Positions 53,344-62,984 of a stretch of DNA of 64,000 bases are shown in pieces. This stretch comes from Neobacillus niacini (GTDB lineage Bacteria > Bacillota > Bacilli > Bacillales > Cytobacillaceae): NCBI RefSeq assembly GCF_030817595.1, contig NZ_JAUSZN010000001.1, forward strand, positions 5,630,001 to 5,694,000, read 5' to 3'. The position numbers and the translations under genes were made by a program. The notes beneath the pieces are model-generated. The model searched no databases. It was not told the origin of the DNA and worked only from the letters and a program-made list of their open reading frames with translations. How positions within the stretch are numbered: position 1 is the first letter of the stretch; each line of letters starts with the position of its first letter.

Positions 53344-54663
53344 TATGAATGATAGAACTACCAGCATTCCGACTATGATAAGGGAGACGGTCGAACCAAT
53401 TAAATTGTTTGGAGTTAAAATAAACCCAATAAAGATGAGACTTAACGCTACTACGGCGATGATTGTTGTAAATGGAAACCATTTAACCTGAAAAGAAGGC
53501 TTAACCTTATACTGTGGTCTAAGCTTTAAATGGGCAGAACATATCCCAATCCAAACCAGCATAATGGTGAAACCAGGAATAGTCATTAGGTAACTAATAA
53601 TATTACTAGGATTAATATAAGCTAGGAAAACACCCACTAAAAGACAAAGAGTGGTAATCATAAGCCCGATAATGGGAATCCCATTTTTAGAAGTTTTCAT
53701 TAACCCTTCAGGAGCCACTCCGCTTTTGGCCATTGAAAATAGCGTTCTCGATGTTGCGTATATCCCAGAATTGGCCGCCGAAAGCACAGCGGTTAATAGA
53801 ATGAAATTCATTACATGTGCTGCACCTGGCAGTCCCGTAATGTTAAAAACTTGAACGAATGGACTGTCTTGACCAGTAACAGAATTCCAAGGCATAATAC
53901 CGCAAATAATTAAAATAGGGAAGATATAAAAAATAATAACTCGCCATACTGCACCTTTAATGATACTTGGCATGACACGCTCTGCATCTTTAGTCTCTGT
54001 GACCGCTACCCCGATTAACTCAGCTCCGCCGTATGAAAACATAACAACTAAAAATGCACTAAGCATTCCGCCTAAACCATGAGGGAAAAACCCGCCATGC
54101 GCAGTGTAGTTTGCTAAAGGTTCCTCAATATCACTAGGCAGAATCCCAAAAATAATGAAAGCACCTAATATGATAAAAGCCACTAAAGCGATTATTTTAA
54201 TCCCTGCAAACCAAAACTCGAGCTCTCCATAATATTTTACAGGGAATAAGTTGATGGCAATAATTAAGGCTGCACATAACAAACTAAGAAGCCATAACGG
54301 CGTAGATGGATACCAAAATTGCAGAAAACTTCCTGCAGCTAATAATTCAACGGTGATGACAATGGTCCAGTTAATCCAATATAACCAGCCCGTAATAAAC
54401 GACAGCTTAAAACCAAATGCTCGATAAAGAAGCAGCTGTACATTGTGATTGGGGAAAGCAATAGCCATCTCACCTAAAGCAGCCATCACGATAAATAATA
54501 ATAGCCCCCCAATAAGATAGGTAAAGATAACACTAGGTCCTGCAATATTTAACGTATCGGAACTACCCTTGAAAATTCCTGTACCAATCATGCCCGCTAA
54601 TGCAATAAACTGAACATGCCTTGGCAGTAATCCTTTTTTTAGTTCATGATGTTTATTTTCCAT
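53329..54663 (-). CDS. amino acid permease (APC family)
   Basis: About twelve transmembrane helices. Helix 1 carries ALAGMIGTGIFKGSSDTL, the substrate-site motif of APC/AAT permeases, followed by FTYLIGGLLLFIVMAALGEM. 444 residues. The start follows AGGTAGG. The amino acid carried cannot be read from sequence; GABA- or proline-type permeases are similar. A palindrome lies in its leader. Confidence 0.88.
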   Translation of the reverse strand: MENKHHELKKGLLPRHVQFIALAGMIGTGIFKGSSDTLNIAGPSVIFTYLIGGLLLFIVMAALGEMAIAFPNHNVQLLLYRAFGFKLSFITGWLYWINWTIVITVELLAAGSFLQFWYPSTPLWLLSLLCAALIIAINLFPVKYYGELEFWFAGIKIIALVAFIILGAFIIFGILPSDIEEPLANYTAHGGFFPHGLGGMLSAFLVVMFSYGGAELIGVAVTETKDAERVMPSIIKGAVWRVIIFYIFPILIICGIMPWNSVTGQDSPFVQVFNITGLPGAAHVMNFILLTAVLSAANSGIYATSRTLFSMAKSGVAPEGLMKTSKNGIPIIGLMITTLCLLVGVFLAYINPSNIISYLMTIPGFTIMLVWIGICSAHLKLRPQYKVKPSFQVKWFPFTTIIAVVALSLIFIGFILTPNNLIGSTVSLIIVGMLVVLSFIAKKQ

Positions 54664-54700
54664 TTTGTCCTACCTTTATTTATAAAGTTAATACCATCTT

Positions 54701-54718
54701 GCTTAAACGCTTTTAAGC
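54701..54718 (-). promoter_or_regulatory. palindrome upstream of the permease gene
   Basis: GCTTAAA-CGCT-TTTAAGC, perfect 7-bp arms, about 40 nt before the start codon. Candidate operator. Confidence 0.4.
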
Positions 54719-54775
54719 GCTAAAGTATTATATTAATATATCATAGTATAATAGATATTCAACCTTATTTTAAAA

Positions 54776-54834
54776 ATAAAAGCAACCAAGAACGCGAGAA
54801 AATCGCATACCTGGTTGCTTTTTATTGTTTATTC
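54776..54834 (-). terminator. terminator after the DeoR-type gene
   Basis: On the minus strand AAAAAGCAACCAG...TTGGTTGCTTTT then TATTTTTA; the large loop contains a second small stem (GCGATTTTCTCGC). Confidence 0.8.
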
Positions 54835-54839
54835 ATATA

Positions 54840-55061
54840 TTACGAAGACATTTTTACTTTTTTTTGTGTTGTCGTCCATTTTCCGCGGCTTGGGCTTATT
54901 ACCAAGTCATTATAGGCTAAAACATTTAAATCTCGTTGTATGGTGCGAGGAGTGATACCAAATTCCTCTACAAGTTCTTGCGTCGTGACTGTGCCTTTGT
55001 TACGTATAAACATGTAGATGCATTTGATGCGGTTTAACATCCGGTTAGTTGAAGGTTTCAA
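54840..55061 (-). CDS. ytzE: DeoR-type HTH DNA-binding protein (YtzE-like)
   Basis: 73 residues, only the N-terminal DeoR winged helix: NRIKCIYMFIRNKGTVTTQE, LVEEFGITPRTIQRDLNVL, then a short basic tail. The sugar-phosphate sensor domain of full DeoR regulators is absent, so it may bind DNA without a ligand. The TTG at 55061 is preceded by GGGAG; ATG at 55040 is the alternative. It is one gene upstream of the permease on the same strand, separated by a terminator. Confidence 0.8.
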   Translation of the reverse strand: MKPSTNRMLNRIKCIYMFIRNKGTVTTQELVEEFGITPRTIQRDLNVLAYNDLVISPSRGKWTTTQKKVKMSS

Positions 55062-55479
55062 AAAACCACTCCCTATCCTTTTTTCAAACCTATGGCTTAA
55101 TCCCTCTACCGACAGCCTCTTTGATTAGTATGTAATTTTCTTCCCGCAGACAACTCCTTTTATCAATAGATAGTTGCAGTGGATACCCCGATGACTTACA
55201 TTTATTGTACCCACAAAATCTGAAAATTTCCACCATTAGCGAAATATTTACATAAAAAACATCACTTCGTAACAATAATTGTTCGGTTTTTCTCCTCCCT
55301 TTCTTGATTCTTACTATAGTCTATGGGTGTAAATATTAAGTTTATGACAAATTAATAGAATTTTTAGTAAATTTATTGTCTCCCCTATTGCGGAAATTGC
55401 TTCGTTTTTTTGGTGAATATTGATAAAATATCTGCATGGATATAAATTACAGATGCAGCTTGTTAGGAGGTCAATACAA
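55062..55479. other. 418-nt gap between ytzE and pepV
   Basis: AT-rich. Holds the promoters of two divergent genes, which I could not assign. A 61-codon minus-strand frame (55090-55275) starts with TTG 17 nt from the nearest AG-rich site and has no recognisable product, so I do not call it. Nothing else seen. Confidence 0.5.
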
Positions 55480-56895
55480 TTGGCGAAGATTAATTGGAAG
55501 GATGAAGTAGAAAAGAGAAAAGATCTTCTAATAAAAGACACACAAAATTTATTACATATTAAGAGTCTGTTAGACGAAGAAAATACATATCCAGATGCAC
55601 CGCTTGGGCAAGGTGTCAAAGAAGCATTAGATTTCTTGCTGAATCTCGGTGAAGAGGATGGGTTTACTTCGAAGAATGTGGGGAATATAGCTGGACATCT
55701 AGAATTTGGAAAAGGCGAGGAGCTGCTAGGAATTCTCTGTCATGTTGATGTGGTTCCAGAAGGTGAAGGCTGGACGAGTGACCCTTTTGCTGCTGAAATA
55801 CGTGATGGTAAAATATTTGCTCGTGGTGCCATTGATGACAAGGGACCAACCATGGCCGCTTACTACGCAATGAAAATAGTAAAGGATCTCGGGCTTCCTC
55901 TAAAGAAGCGTGTCAGGATGATTATTGGAACAGATGAAGAAAGTGACTGGAGATGTGTAGAGCATTACTTTGAACATGAAGAAATGCCCACTCTAGGTTT
56001 TGCGCCTGATGCTGACTTTCCTATTATAAATGCGGAAAAAGGTATTGCCGATATGGATATCGTTCAGAGAATACCAGTAGAAGAAGCAGAAAAAGTAAAC
56101 ATTGAGGTTATTAGCTTTACTTCAGGTAAACGGTACAACATGGTTCCCGACCATGCGACAGTAACATTAAACATCACTGGAAACCAAATGGATGTTGTTC
56201 AGAGGTTCACCGATTTTATGAAACGACATCAATTGGAACACCATTCACATGTTAAAAACGGTGAATTAACTCTGGAAGTGAAAGGAGTATCCGCACATGG
56301 AATGGAGCCCAAAAAGGGAATTAATGCAGGTCTATTTCTAGCAGAATTTCTTTCAAAGTTAGATCTAAATTCTACTGCTTCAGCTTATTTCAAATTTGTT
56401 TCTCACTATTTTCATAATGACTCCAGAGGTGTAAACCTTGGTGTAGCCTATTCAGATGATGTTTCAGGAGAATTAACCATTAATCCTGGAAAACTTCTAT
56501 ACACCCGTCAATCCGGTGGAAGCATAGGGTTGACCTGTAGATATCCAGTCACCAACAAAATGGAAGAAACGAAAGAGAAGCTTGTTCAGCTATTATTGGA
56601 AAAAGGCTTTTCAATTGAAAAGTTTAAAGATACTAAACCGCATTATGTCGATGAAAATGAATTTTTAATTCAAACCTTGAAAAAAGTTTATGAAGAACAT
56701 ACGAGAGAAAATGCCTATTTAATAGCAATAGGCGGAGGGACATATGCACGTTCATTAAAAAGTGGAGTTGCGTTTGGTCCTTTATTTCCGGGTAGACCGG
56801 ACATTGCCCACCAAAAAGATGAATATATTGAAATTGATGACTTAGTAAAAGCAACCGCTATTTACGCACAAGCAATTTATGAATTGGCTAAATAA
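55480..56895 (+). CDS. pepV: dipeptidase PepV
   Basis: Metallo-dipeptidase of the M20 family, acting on short peptides in the cytosol. Metal-site motifs: LCHVDVVPEGEGW, GAIDDKGPTMAAYYAMK, GTDEESDWRC and the final GGGTYARS. 471 residues. The TTG at 55480 follows AGGAGG by 9 nt; a frame open from 55420 lacks a binding site. It is followed closely by dat, as in B. subtilis. Confidence 0.93.
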   Translation: MAKINWKDEVEKRKDLLIKDTQNLLHIKSLLDEENTYPDAPLGQGVKEALDFLLNLGEEDGFTSKNVGNIAGHLEFGKGEELLGILCHVDVVPEGEGWTSDPFAAEIRDGKIFARGAIDDKGPTMAAYYAMKIVKDLGLPLKKRVRMIIGTDEESDWRCVEHYFEHEEMPTLGFAPDADFPIINAEKGIADMDIVQRIPVEEAEKVNIEVISFTSGKRYNMVPDHATVTLNITGNQMDVVQRFTDFMKRHQLEHHSHVKNGELTLEVKGVSAHGMEPKKGINAGLFLAEFLSKLDLNSTASAYFKFVSHYFHNDSRGVNLGVAYSDDVSGELTINPGKLLYTRQSGGSIGLTCRYPVTNKMEETKEKLVQLLLEKGFSIEKFKDTKPHYVDENEFLIQTLKKVYEEHTRENAYLIAIGGGTYARSLKSGVAFGPLFPGRPDIAHQKDEYIEIDDLVKATAIYAQAIYELAK

Positions 56896-56922
56896 CAGGA
56901 AATTAAAAAGGGGAATACATGC

Positions 56923-57792
56923 ATGGAATTCGCTTTATTAAATGGCTCCATTATTGAGCGTTCAGAAGCCAAGGTGGATGTGGAGGACCGTGGTTATCAG
57001 TTTGGTGATGGTGTGTACGAAGTAATTCGTATCTATAATGGAAAAATGTTTACGGCAACAGAACATCTTAAAAGATTCTTTAAAAGTGCTGAAAGTATAG
57101 GGATTTCAATACCGTTTACGGATCTGCAGTTAAAAGAAATTTTACAGGAACTCCTTATTAAAAACAATCTAGAAACAGGAAACATATATATGCAAGTAAC
57201 GAGGGGAACTGCACCTCGAAATCACTTATTTCCAACTGAAAATGTAGTGCCAACACTTGTAGCATATACGATAAAAGGCGTTAGACCTCTGGATAGTTTG
57301 AAATCGGGAGTAAAAGCAATCTTAACGGAAGATATTCGCTGGCTTCGCTGTGATATAAAAAGTTTAAATTTACTTGGTAATCTCTTAGCTAAACAAAAAG
57401 CGAGCGAGCAAGGCTGTTTTGAAGCTATTCAGCACCGCGGTCAGGATGTAACAGAAGGCAGTTCCTCTAATATCTTTATTGTCAAAGATGGGACAGTCAT
57501 TACCCATGAATCGAACCACTTAATATTAAAAGGAATCACAAGAGATGTTATTTTAGATCTCTGTACCAAAAATAATATTCCTGTGCAAGAACGGACATTT
57601 ACATTGTCTGAAATCGAGAGTGCTGATGAGGTATTCTTATCAAGTACAACAGCCGAAGTAATGCCGGTAATTGAAATTGGCGGCAAGAAAATTAACTCCG
57701 GAATTCCTGGACCTCTCACTCGAAAATTGCAGGATTTATTCAAATTAGAAATCGAAAAACAATGTGGAGTCCTTGTTGATAACATTTTGTAA
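56923..57792 (+). CDS. dat: D-alanine aminotransferase Dat
   Basis: PLP enzyme exchanging amino groups between D-alanine and 2-oxoglutarate, supplying D-glutamate for the wall. Fold-type IV features: EDRGYQFGDGVYEVIRIYNG, PLP-lysine in CDIKSLNLLGN (K146), QDVTEGSSSNIFIV and SSTTAEVMPV. 289 residues; start follows AAAAAGGGG. Followed by a terminator. Confidence 0.94.
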   Translation: MEFALLNGSIIERSEAKVDVEDRGYQFGDGVYEVIRIYNGKMFTATEHLKRFFKSAESIGISIPFTDLQLKEILQELLIKNNLETGNIYMQVTRGTAPRNHLFPTENVVPTLVAYTIKGVRPLDSLKSGVKAILTEDIRWLRCDIKSLNLLGNLLAKQKASEQGCFEAIQHRGQDVTEGSSSNIFIVKDGTVITHESNHLILKGITRDVILDLCTKNNIPVQERTFTLSEIESADEVFLSSTTAEVMPVIEIGGKKINSGIPGPLTRKLQDLFKLEIEKQCGVLVDNIL

Positions 57793-57801
57793 GAATAAGA
57801 G

Positions 57802-57839
57802 CGTGCAGCAGATAAAAATCTGGTGCACGTTTCTTTTTT
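57802..57839 (+). terminator. terminator after dat
   Basis: CGTGCAGCAGAT-AAAA-ATCTGGTGCACG with one mismatch, then a T-rich run. Confidence 0.85.
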
Positions 57840-57905
57840 GTATTACGCACTAAAATACATACATGTTGGAAAAAATAGTCTAAAATAAGAAAAGGAATGA
57901 TAAAT

Positions 57906-58472
57906 ATGAACAAGCAAACACATTTTTTCTTTGCGATAAAAATACCACAAGAAACAAAGCTGATTATGAAAGAGAATAATGAGAAGTTAAAAGAAATTCT
58001 CCCCTTTAGCCGATGGGTTCACCATGATGATTTGCATATTACATTGGCTTTTCTCGGAAATGCCCCTTCGGAAAAACTTACGAGTGCGATGGGAAAAGTT
58101 CACGGAACATTAAGCGGGTCAAAAGGATTTATATTGGAAATAAACAAGCTCGGAATCTTTGGGAAACTAGATTCTCCACGTATTTTTTGGGCAGATACAA
58201 AGGAGAGTAATGATTTACAGATGGTTAGGAAAAAAGTTTTCACGGCATGCTTAGATGCGGGTTTTCAACTTGAAACAAGACCCTTTAAACCTCACATCAC
58301 CCTTGCGCGTAAATGGGCGGGGGACCAACCTTTTCAAAAAAATCTCCTTCAAATCTGGGATGAACTTCAGCCCGAGCCGCTCTCATTTAAAGTGAGTGAA
58401 GTAGTTTTATATCAAACACATCTTGATAAAACACCAAAATACGAGGAAAAAACCATTTACAAATTGGAATAA
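57906..58472 (+). CDS. thpR: RNA 2',3'-cyclic phosphodiesterase ThpR
   Basis: 2H phosphoesterase with the two catalytic HxT motifs, LHITLAFLG and PHITLARKW. 188 residues from the ATG at 57906 (AAAAGGAATG upstream); an ATG at 57897 would add three residues. Formerly called 2'-5' RNA ligase. The in vivo RNA is unknown. It lies before the lipid-kinase-like gene, as in B. subtilis. Confidence 0.9.
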   Translation: MNKQTHFFFAIKIPQETKLIMKENNEKLKEILPFSRWVHHDDLHITLAFLGNAPSEKLTSAMGKVHGTLSGSKGFILEINKLGIFGKLDSPRIFWADTKESNDLQMVRKKVFTACLDAGFQLETRPFKPHITLARKWAGDQPFQKNLLQIWDELQPEPLSFKVSEVVLYQTHLDKTPKYEEKTIYKLE

Positions 58473-58503
58473 TGGATAAATTTTAACGTAAAAGGTTGGT
58501 TGT

Positions 58504-59487
58504 ATGAAACAAATCTACTTTATTATCAATCCAAAAGCGAGAAATGGCTACTGTTTAAATGTTTGGGGAAAAGTTGAGACAAAACTAATGGAGGATAAAA
58601 TCCCTTACTTTGCTTTCTTTACAGAGTACCCTGGTCATGCAATCAAACTAGCGTCACAAATTGCTGCAAGTAATCATGAGCAAAAAGTCATGATTGCCGT
58701 TGGCGGGGACGGAACCATGCACGAAGTCTTAAATGGGATTGTAGAATATAACAATATTACTCTTGGTTTTGTTCCTGGAGGCTCTGGAAATGACTTTTCT
58801 AGAGGCTTTGATATCCCCTCAGACCCAGAAGAAGCTTTATCGGTCATTCTTCGGCTGATAAAAAAGGAAGCAGCAATCATTGATATTGGAAAAGTCACAA
58901 TGAAGGATGATTCTCAAGCTTATTTCATCAATAATATGGGTGCTGGGTTTGATGCATTAATTTCCTATGAGGTAAATCATTCTAAAGTCAAAGCTTGGCT
59001 AAATAAACTGTCTTTAGGCAGGCTGGTATACGTGTATTTTTTACTAAAAAAACTATTTTCTTATAATTGCACAACAATTGATTTATCAATTGACGGCAGA
59101 AGGCATATACTTGAAAAAACATGGTTTGTAACTGTTTCCAATCAACCCTATTATGGTGGAGGAATGATGATTGCACCTAAGGCGCACCCAGCTGATGGTC
59201 TCTTAGATATTACAGTAGTTCATAATTTATCAAAGTTGAAGCTATTATTGGTTTTTATTAGTGTATTTTGGGGTAAGCACATTCAGTTTAAAGAGGTAAA
59301 AACCTTTAAGGGACGAATGGTTTCAATTCAATCCTCTTCTTCCTTGTATGTCCATGCGGATGGCGAGAATCTAGGTTACACTCCCTTAAATATCCATATT
59401 CAAACAAAAACACTAAAAGTTTTAACGAGGGTGGGAAGTATGCGAGAAACTGATCTGAAAGAGAGGGACTCGAATGAACTCCAATGA
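58504..59487 (+). CDS. ytlR: diacylglycerol kinase-like lipid kinase (YtlR)
   Basis: DAGK catalytic domain: FIINPKARNG at the N-terminus, the nucleotide-binding AVGGDGTMHEVLNGI and GFVPGGSGNDFSRG, and the C-terminal VHADGENLGYTPL. 327 residues. It is not DgkB by position; the substrate lipid is unknown. Start follows AAAAGGTTGG. It overlaps amyX by 14 nt. Confidence 0.85.
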   Translation: MKQIYFIINPKARNGYCLNVWGKVETKLMEDKIPYFAFFTEYPGHAIKLASQIAASNHEQKVMIAVGGDGTMHEVLNGIVEYNNITLGFVPGGSGNDFSRGFDIPSDPEEALSVILRLIKKEAAIIDIGKVTMKDDSQAYFINNMGAGFDALISYEVNHSKVKAWLNKLSLGRLVYVYFLLKKLFSYNCTTIDLSIDGRRHILEKTWFVTVSNQPYYGGGMMIAPKAHPADGLLDITVVHNLSKLKLLLVFISVFWGKHIQFKEVKTFKGRMVSIQSSSSLYVHADGENLGYTPLNIHIQTKTLKVLTRVGSMRETDLKERDSNELQ

Positions 59488-61621
59488 ACGTATTTTCCTA
59501 GCTTATTTAGATGAGATGGACATCATTACGATTCTTCTTCCACTTTCCTATCATCAAGGTTTGTCTTCCACTTTCTCGATCACTGACGAATCACAACGTG
59601 TTAGAACTTTGCAAATTATCAAGAAGCAGCAAATTGAAAATCATAATAAATATATTTGTCGGCTTGCTGAGGAAATTTCTTTTGGGCATCCCCATTGGGT
59701 AATAGATGAACATGGTGGAAGAACAGATCTTCAAATAGGTGCAGTGATTCGAACACCTGCATTTGATAATCGCTTTTTCTATGATGGAAATGACCTTGGC
59801 GTGAAATGCAGTGCTAATCAAACGCAATTTAAACTTTGGGCACCTACCGCCACACAAGTAAAATTAAAATTACGAAATCCAAACAGTTCTTTTTCCGAAA
59901 TTCTCAAGATGAAACGTGAAGCTAAAGGTGTTTGGTCAATAACGGTTAACGCTGATTTAGAACTTTATCAATATACCTTCCTAATCCTTGTAAACCAAGA
60001 GTGGAGAGAATCAGTAGATCCTTATGCTGTTGCTGTCACAGCGAATGGGGAACTCGGAGTTATTGTAAAGCTAGAGAAAACCCGGAGGGAAAAGGTCATG
60101 TTACCCCCCTTTGAAAATCCGGTTGACGCGATTATTTACGAAACACATATCAGGGATTTCACCATCCATCCAAATAGCGGTGTTAAACATAAAGGACTCT
60201 ATTTAGGAGCAAGTGAGCTAAATACAAAAGGGAAAGAAAGTGAGCCAACGGGGCTCTCCTATGTAAAAGATTTAGGAATTACTCATATTGAATTTCTGCC
60301 ATTCAATGATTTTGCAGGGGTAGATGAAGTGGAACCACATAAAGATTATAACTGGGGATATAACCCGATACACTTTAATGTTCCTGAGGGATCCTATTCC
60401 ACAAATCCATCCGATCCATATGCCAGAATCATTGAATTGAAGCAATTAATTGATGCGATTCACGAGCAGGGAATAAGAGTGATCATGGATGTAGTTTACA
60501 ATCATGTCTACATTCGCGAAACTTCTTCCTTTGAGAAAGTCGTTCCAGGTTATTACTTTCGCCATAATGAGCTTGGCTTCCCATCGAATGGTACAGGAGT
60601 TGGAAATGATATTGCCTCAGAGAGGAAAATGGTGAGAAAGTTTATCGTTGATTCCATCCGTTTTTGGATGGAGGAATATCATATTGATGGGTTTCGTTTC
60701 GACCTAATGGGGATTTTGGATGTTGAAACCATGAAGGAAGTTAGGAAGACATGTGATAGCATTCAAGAGGGAACCCTGATAATCGGAGAAGGCTGGAACC
60801 TTAATACCCCGCTTCCCATTGATAAAAAAGCAATTATTCGAAATCAATCAAAGCTTCCTGACATCGGTCAATTTAATGATAAATTTCGCGATACGGTAAA
60901 GGGCAGTACTTTTAATTTGTATGATAAAGGGTACGTATTAGGTAATGAGCATTATTATGAAGGCGCTATCGATGTCATTACCGGAAGCATTGGATTCAAT
61001 CAAGAAGCTGGAGGTCTTTTAACTGAACCATCTCAGTCGGTAAATTATGCTGAATGCCATGACAATCATACGATATGGGATAAACTTACTTCTTGCCTCC
61101 CAGATTCAGACCATGCTCTTCATATGAAATATCACCGGCTGGCAACAGGTCTTGTACTATTATCTCAAGGAATTCCTTTTCTGCACAGTGGTCAGGAATT
61201 CTTCCGGACAAAACGAGGCGATGGGAATAGTTATAAATCACCAGATCATATTAACCAGCTCGATTGGGATCGAAAACATCTTTATAAGGACAATGTTGAC
61301 TATATAAAGGGATTGATAAAAATCCGTAAAGAGTTACCTTGTTTTCGAATGAAAAGTGCTGATGAAATCCGAGCAAATACTCTTATTTTACCAATGCCGG
61401 CGCCTCTGATTGGAATTTCCTTTCAGATTCAGAGTAATGAAATCAATCAGGTGCTTTTACTCATCAACCCCCTAAGGAAGAAACAATCAATCGATATTCC
61501 GGATGGAACCTGGACAGTAATTGCCAATGATAAAATAGCGGAAATTTATTCCAAGCAGAAGGTTCAAGGAACAGAAATGGTACTAGAACCAGTTTGCTTA
61601 ACCATTTTAGCAAAAAAATAG
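59474..61621 (+). CDS. amyX: type I pullulanase AmyX
   Basis: Cuts alpha-1,6 bonds in pullulan and branched glucans; cytosolic because no signal peptide is seen. CBM48-type domain KLWAPTATQVKLKLRNPN, the type I hallmark YNWGYNPIHFNVPEGSYS, catalytic DGFRFDLMG and GEGWNL, and ECHDNHT. 715 residues against about 718 in B. subtilis. It starts inside ytlR after GAGAGGGA. It should complement GlgP in glycogen breakdown. Confidence 0.94.
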   Translation: MNSNERIFLAYLDEMDIITILLPLSYHQGLSSTFSITDESQRVRTLQIIKKQQIENHNKYICRLAEEISFGHPHWVIDEHGGRTDLQIGAVIRTPAFDNRFFYDGNDLGVKCSANQTQFKLWAPTATQVKLKLRNPNSSFSEILKMKREAKGVWSITVNADLELYQYTFLILVNQEWRESVDPYAVAVTANGELGVIVKLEKTRREKVMLPPFENPVDAIIYETHIRDFTIHPNSGVKHKGLYLGASELNTKGKESEPTGLSYVKDLGITHIEFLPFNDFAGVDEVEPHKDYNWGYNPIHFNVPEGSYSTNPSDPYARIIELKQLIDAIHEQGIRVIMDVVYNHVYIRETSSFEKVVPGYYFRHNELGFPSNGTGVGNDIASERKMVRKFIVDSIRFWMEEYHIDGFRFDLMGILDVETMKEVRKTCDSIQEGTLIIGEGWNLNTPLPIDKKAIIRNQSKLPDIGQFNDKFRDTVKGSTFNLYDKGYVLGNEHYYEGAIDVITGSIGFNQEAGGLLTEPSQSVNYAECHDNHTIWDKLTSCLPDSDHALHMKYHRLATGLVLLSQGIPFLHSGQEFFRTKRGDGNSYKSPDHINQLDWDRKHLYKDNVDYIKGLIKIRKELPCFRMKSADEIRANTLILPMPAPLIGISFQIQSNEINQVLLLINPLRKKQSIDIPDGTWTVIANDKIAEIYSKQKVQGTEMVLEPVCLTILAKK

Positions 61622-61677
61622 TTTGTTTAGATATACTTGACTATCAAAGCTAATTGGAGATAAAATTTAGTAAGATG

Positions 61678-61711
61678 GCTATTGTGTGTTATTGTCCAAT
61701 AGCTTTTTTTA
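61678..61711 (+). terminator. terminator after amyX
   Basis: GCTATTG and CAATAGC with a 12-nt loop, followed by seven T. Confidence 0.85.
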
Positions 61712-61798
61712 TTTTTCTAAAATATATTTACTTAATTAAACTACTAAATGGAGTTTTGAGACCCATTTGAGAACGGCATAAATTGAAGGTGAACAATT

Positions 61799-62572
61799 TT
61801 GGAACATATATTAGGACAAGAATGGGAGATTGTCCCTGCGGGGGGCGCAACGGGAGAAGCCTTTTATGCTAGCTACGAGGACCAAAGGCTTTTTCTAAAA
61901 CGCAATTCCTCTCCTTTTCTAGCAGTACTATCTGCAGAAGGAATCGTCCCAAAGCTTGTTTGGACAAAGCGATTGGAAAACGGAGATGTGATTACAGCAC
62001 AGCAATGGCTGCCTGGACGGGAGTTAAAGCCGCATGATATGAATCATGAACGTGTGGCCAGGATGTTAAGGAAGATTCATCGCTCCGAACCAATGGTAGG
62101 GATGTTAAGCAGACTTGAAAAGCAGCCTTTACAGCCAGATGCAATTTTTCAATCTGTTGTCGTTGATTTGGATGAAGAAGTGTTATCTTTACCGGTTGTA
62201 AAAAAAACGCTGAATTTTCTCTTAAATGAAGTAGCAAATGTCGTCAGTAATGAGAAGGTCGTTTGTCATGGTGATGTTAACCATAACAACTGGCTGCTTA
62301 CTGAAGACAACCAGTTGTATTTAATTGACTGGGATGGTGCGATGATCGCAGACCCAGCGATTGATCTTGGGATGCTGCTTTATTGGTACATTCCGGAAGA
62401 TAATTGGAATAGCTGGTTAGCGATGTATGGAAAACCGTTAACGGAAAACTTAAAACTTAGAATGAAATGGTATGTGGCACTTCAAACACTGTCTTCGATA
62501 CAATTTTACAAAAACAAAGACCGTATTCAGGAAATGGATAAATGGATTGCTTTTTTAGATGAGCTTTTGTAA
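61799..62572 (+). CDS. ytmP: phosphotransferase-family protein YtmP (CcrZ-like)
   Basis: Aminoglycoside/choline-kinase fold: catalytic VCHGDVNHNNWLL (near residue 160) and metal-binding LIDWDGAMIADPAIDLG. 257 residues. Homologous to CcrZ, which links cell cycle and replication in Streptococcus pneumoniae and is encoded beside trmB there; the same neighbourhood is seen here. The TTG at 61799 follows AAGGTGAAC. It ends exactly where the convergent ytzH ends. Confidence 0.87.
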   Translation: MEHILGQEWEIVPAGGATGEAFYASYEDQRLFLKRNSSPFLAVLSAEGIVPKLVWTKRLENGDVITAQQWLPGRELKPHDMNHERVARMLRKIHRSEPMVGMLSRLEKQPLQPDAIFQSVVVDLDEEVLSLPVVKKTLNFLLNEVANVVSNEKVVCHGDVNHNNWLLTEDNQLYLIDWDGAMIADPAIDLGMLLYWYIPEDNWNSWLAMYGKPLTENLKLRMKWYVALQTLSSIQFYKNKDRIQEMDKWIAFLDELL

Positions 62573-62851
62573 TCAGGAATAACTGTCTATATTAGATACC
62601 CATTGGGATAAGTTACCTTGATTAGAAAGAATATGCTCATCTAGGTCAGCAGTTTGAGCACCATACTGACTGTAATTATATACCTCCTGCAAAATGCTTT
62701 TAACATTTTGATCAATCTGTGTGTTCACCATTAGAGATTTTACTAATCGTTCCAATTGTTCACATTCTGAAACAGACCCACAGCAATCGGTTTGATGATT
62801 ATTTAATATATCTTTTAGTAATGAAACCTGGTCCTGATGATTTAATGGCAT
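62573..62851 (-). CDS. ytzH: YtzH-like protein
   Basis: 92 residues, helical, with HQTDCCGSVSECEQLERLVK and a C-terminal NLSQWVSNIDSY. Matches YtzH by sequence and its place between ytmP and trmB. Function unknown. The ATG at 62851 follows GAAAGGGTG. There is no terminator between it and ytmP, so the two transcripts should overlap. Confidence 0.83.
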   Translation of the reverse strand: MPLNHQDQVSLLKDILNNHQTDCCGSVSECEQLERLVKSLMVNTQIDQNVKSILQEVYNYSQYGAQTADLDEHILSNQGNLSQWVSNIDSYS

Positions 62852-62880
62852 GTTGGTACACCCTTTCAAGTGAAAATAAA

Positions 62881-62915
62881 AAAGAATTCACAGTTAGGTT
62901 GTGGATTCTTTTTTT
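62881..62915 (+). terminator. terminator upstream of trmB
   Basis: AGAATTCACA-GTTAGGT-TGTGGATTCT (one G-T pair), then seven T. It lies past the start of ytzH and is the first plus-strand terminator after ytmP. Confidence 0.8.
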
Positions 62916-62984
62916 GTTTATACATTAATGGGAACCCCCATTATTACCAATAATAAAAATATTATCTTTTATAGGAGTGGCATA

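Noticed and set aside
55090..55275. 61-codon minus-strand frame in the ytzE-pepV gap
   Set aside because: TTG start 17 nt from the nearest AG-rich site, no family resemblance.
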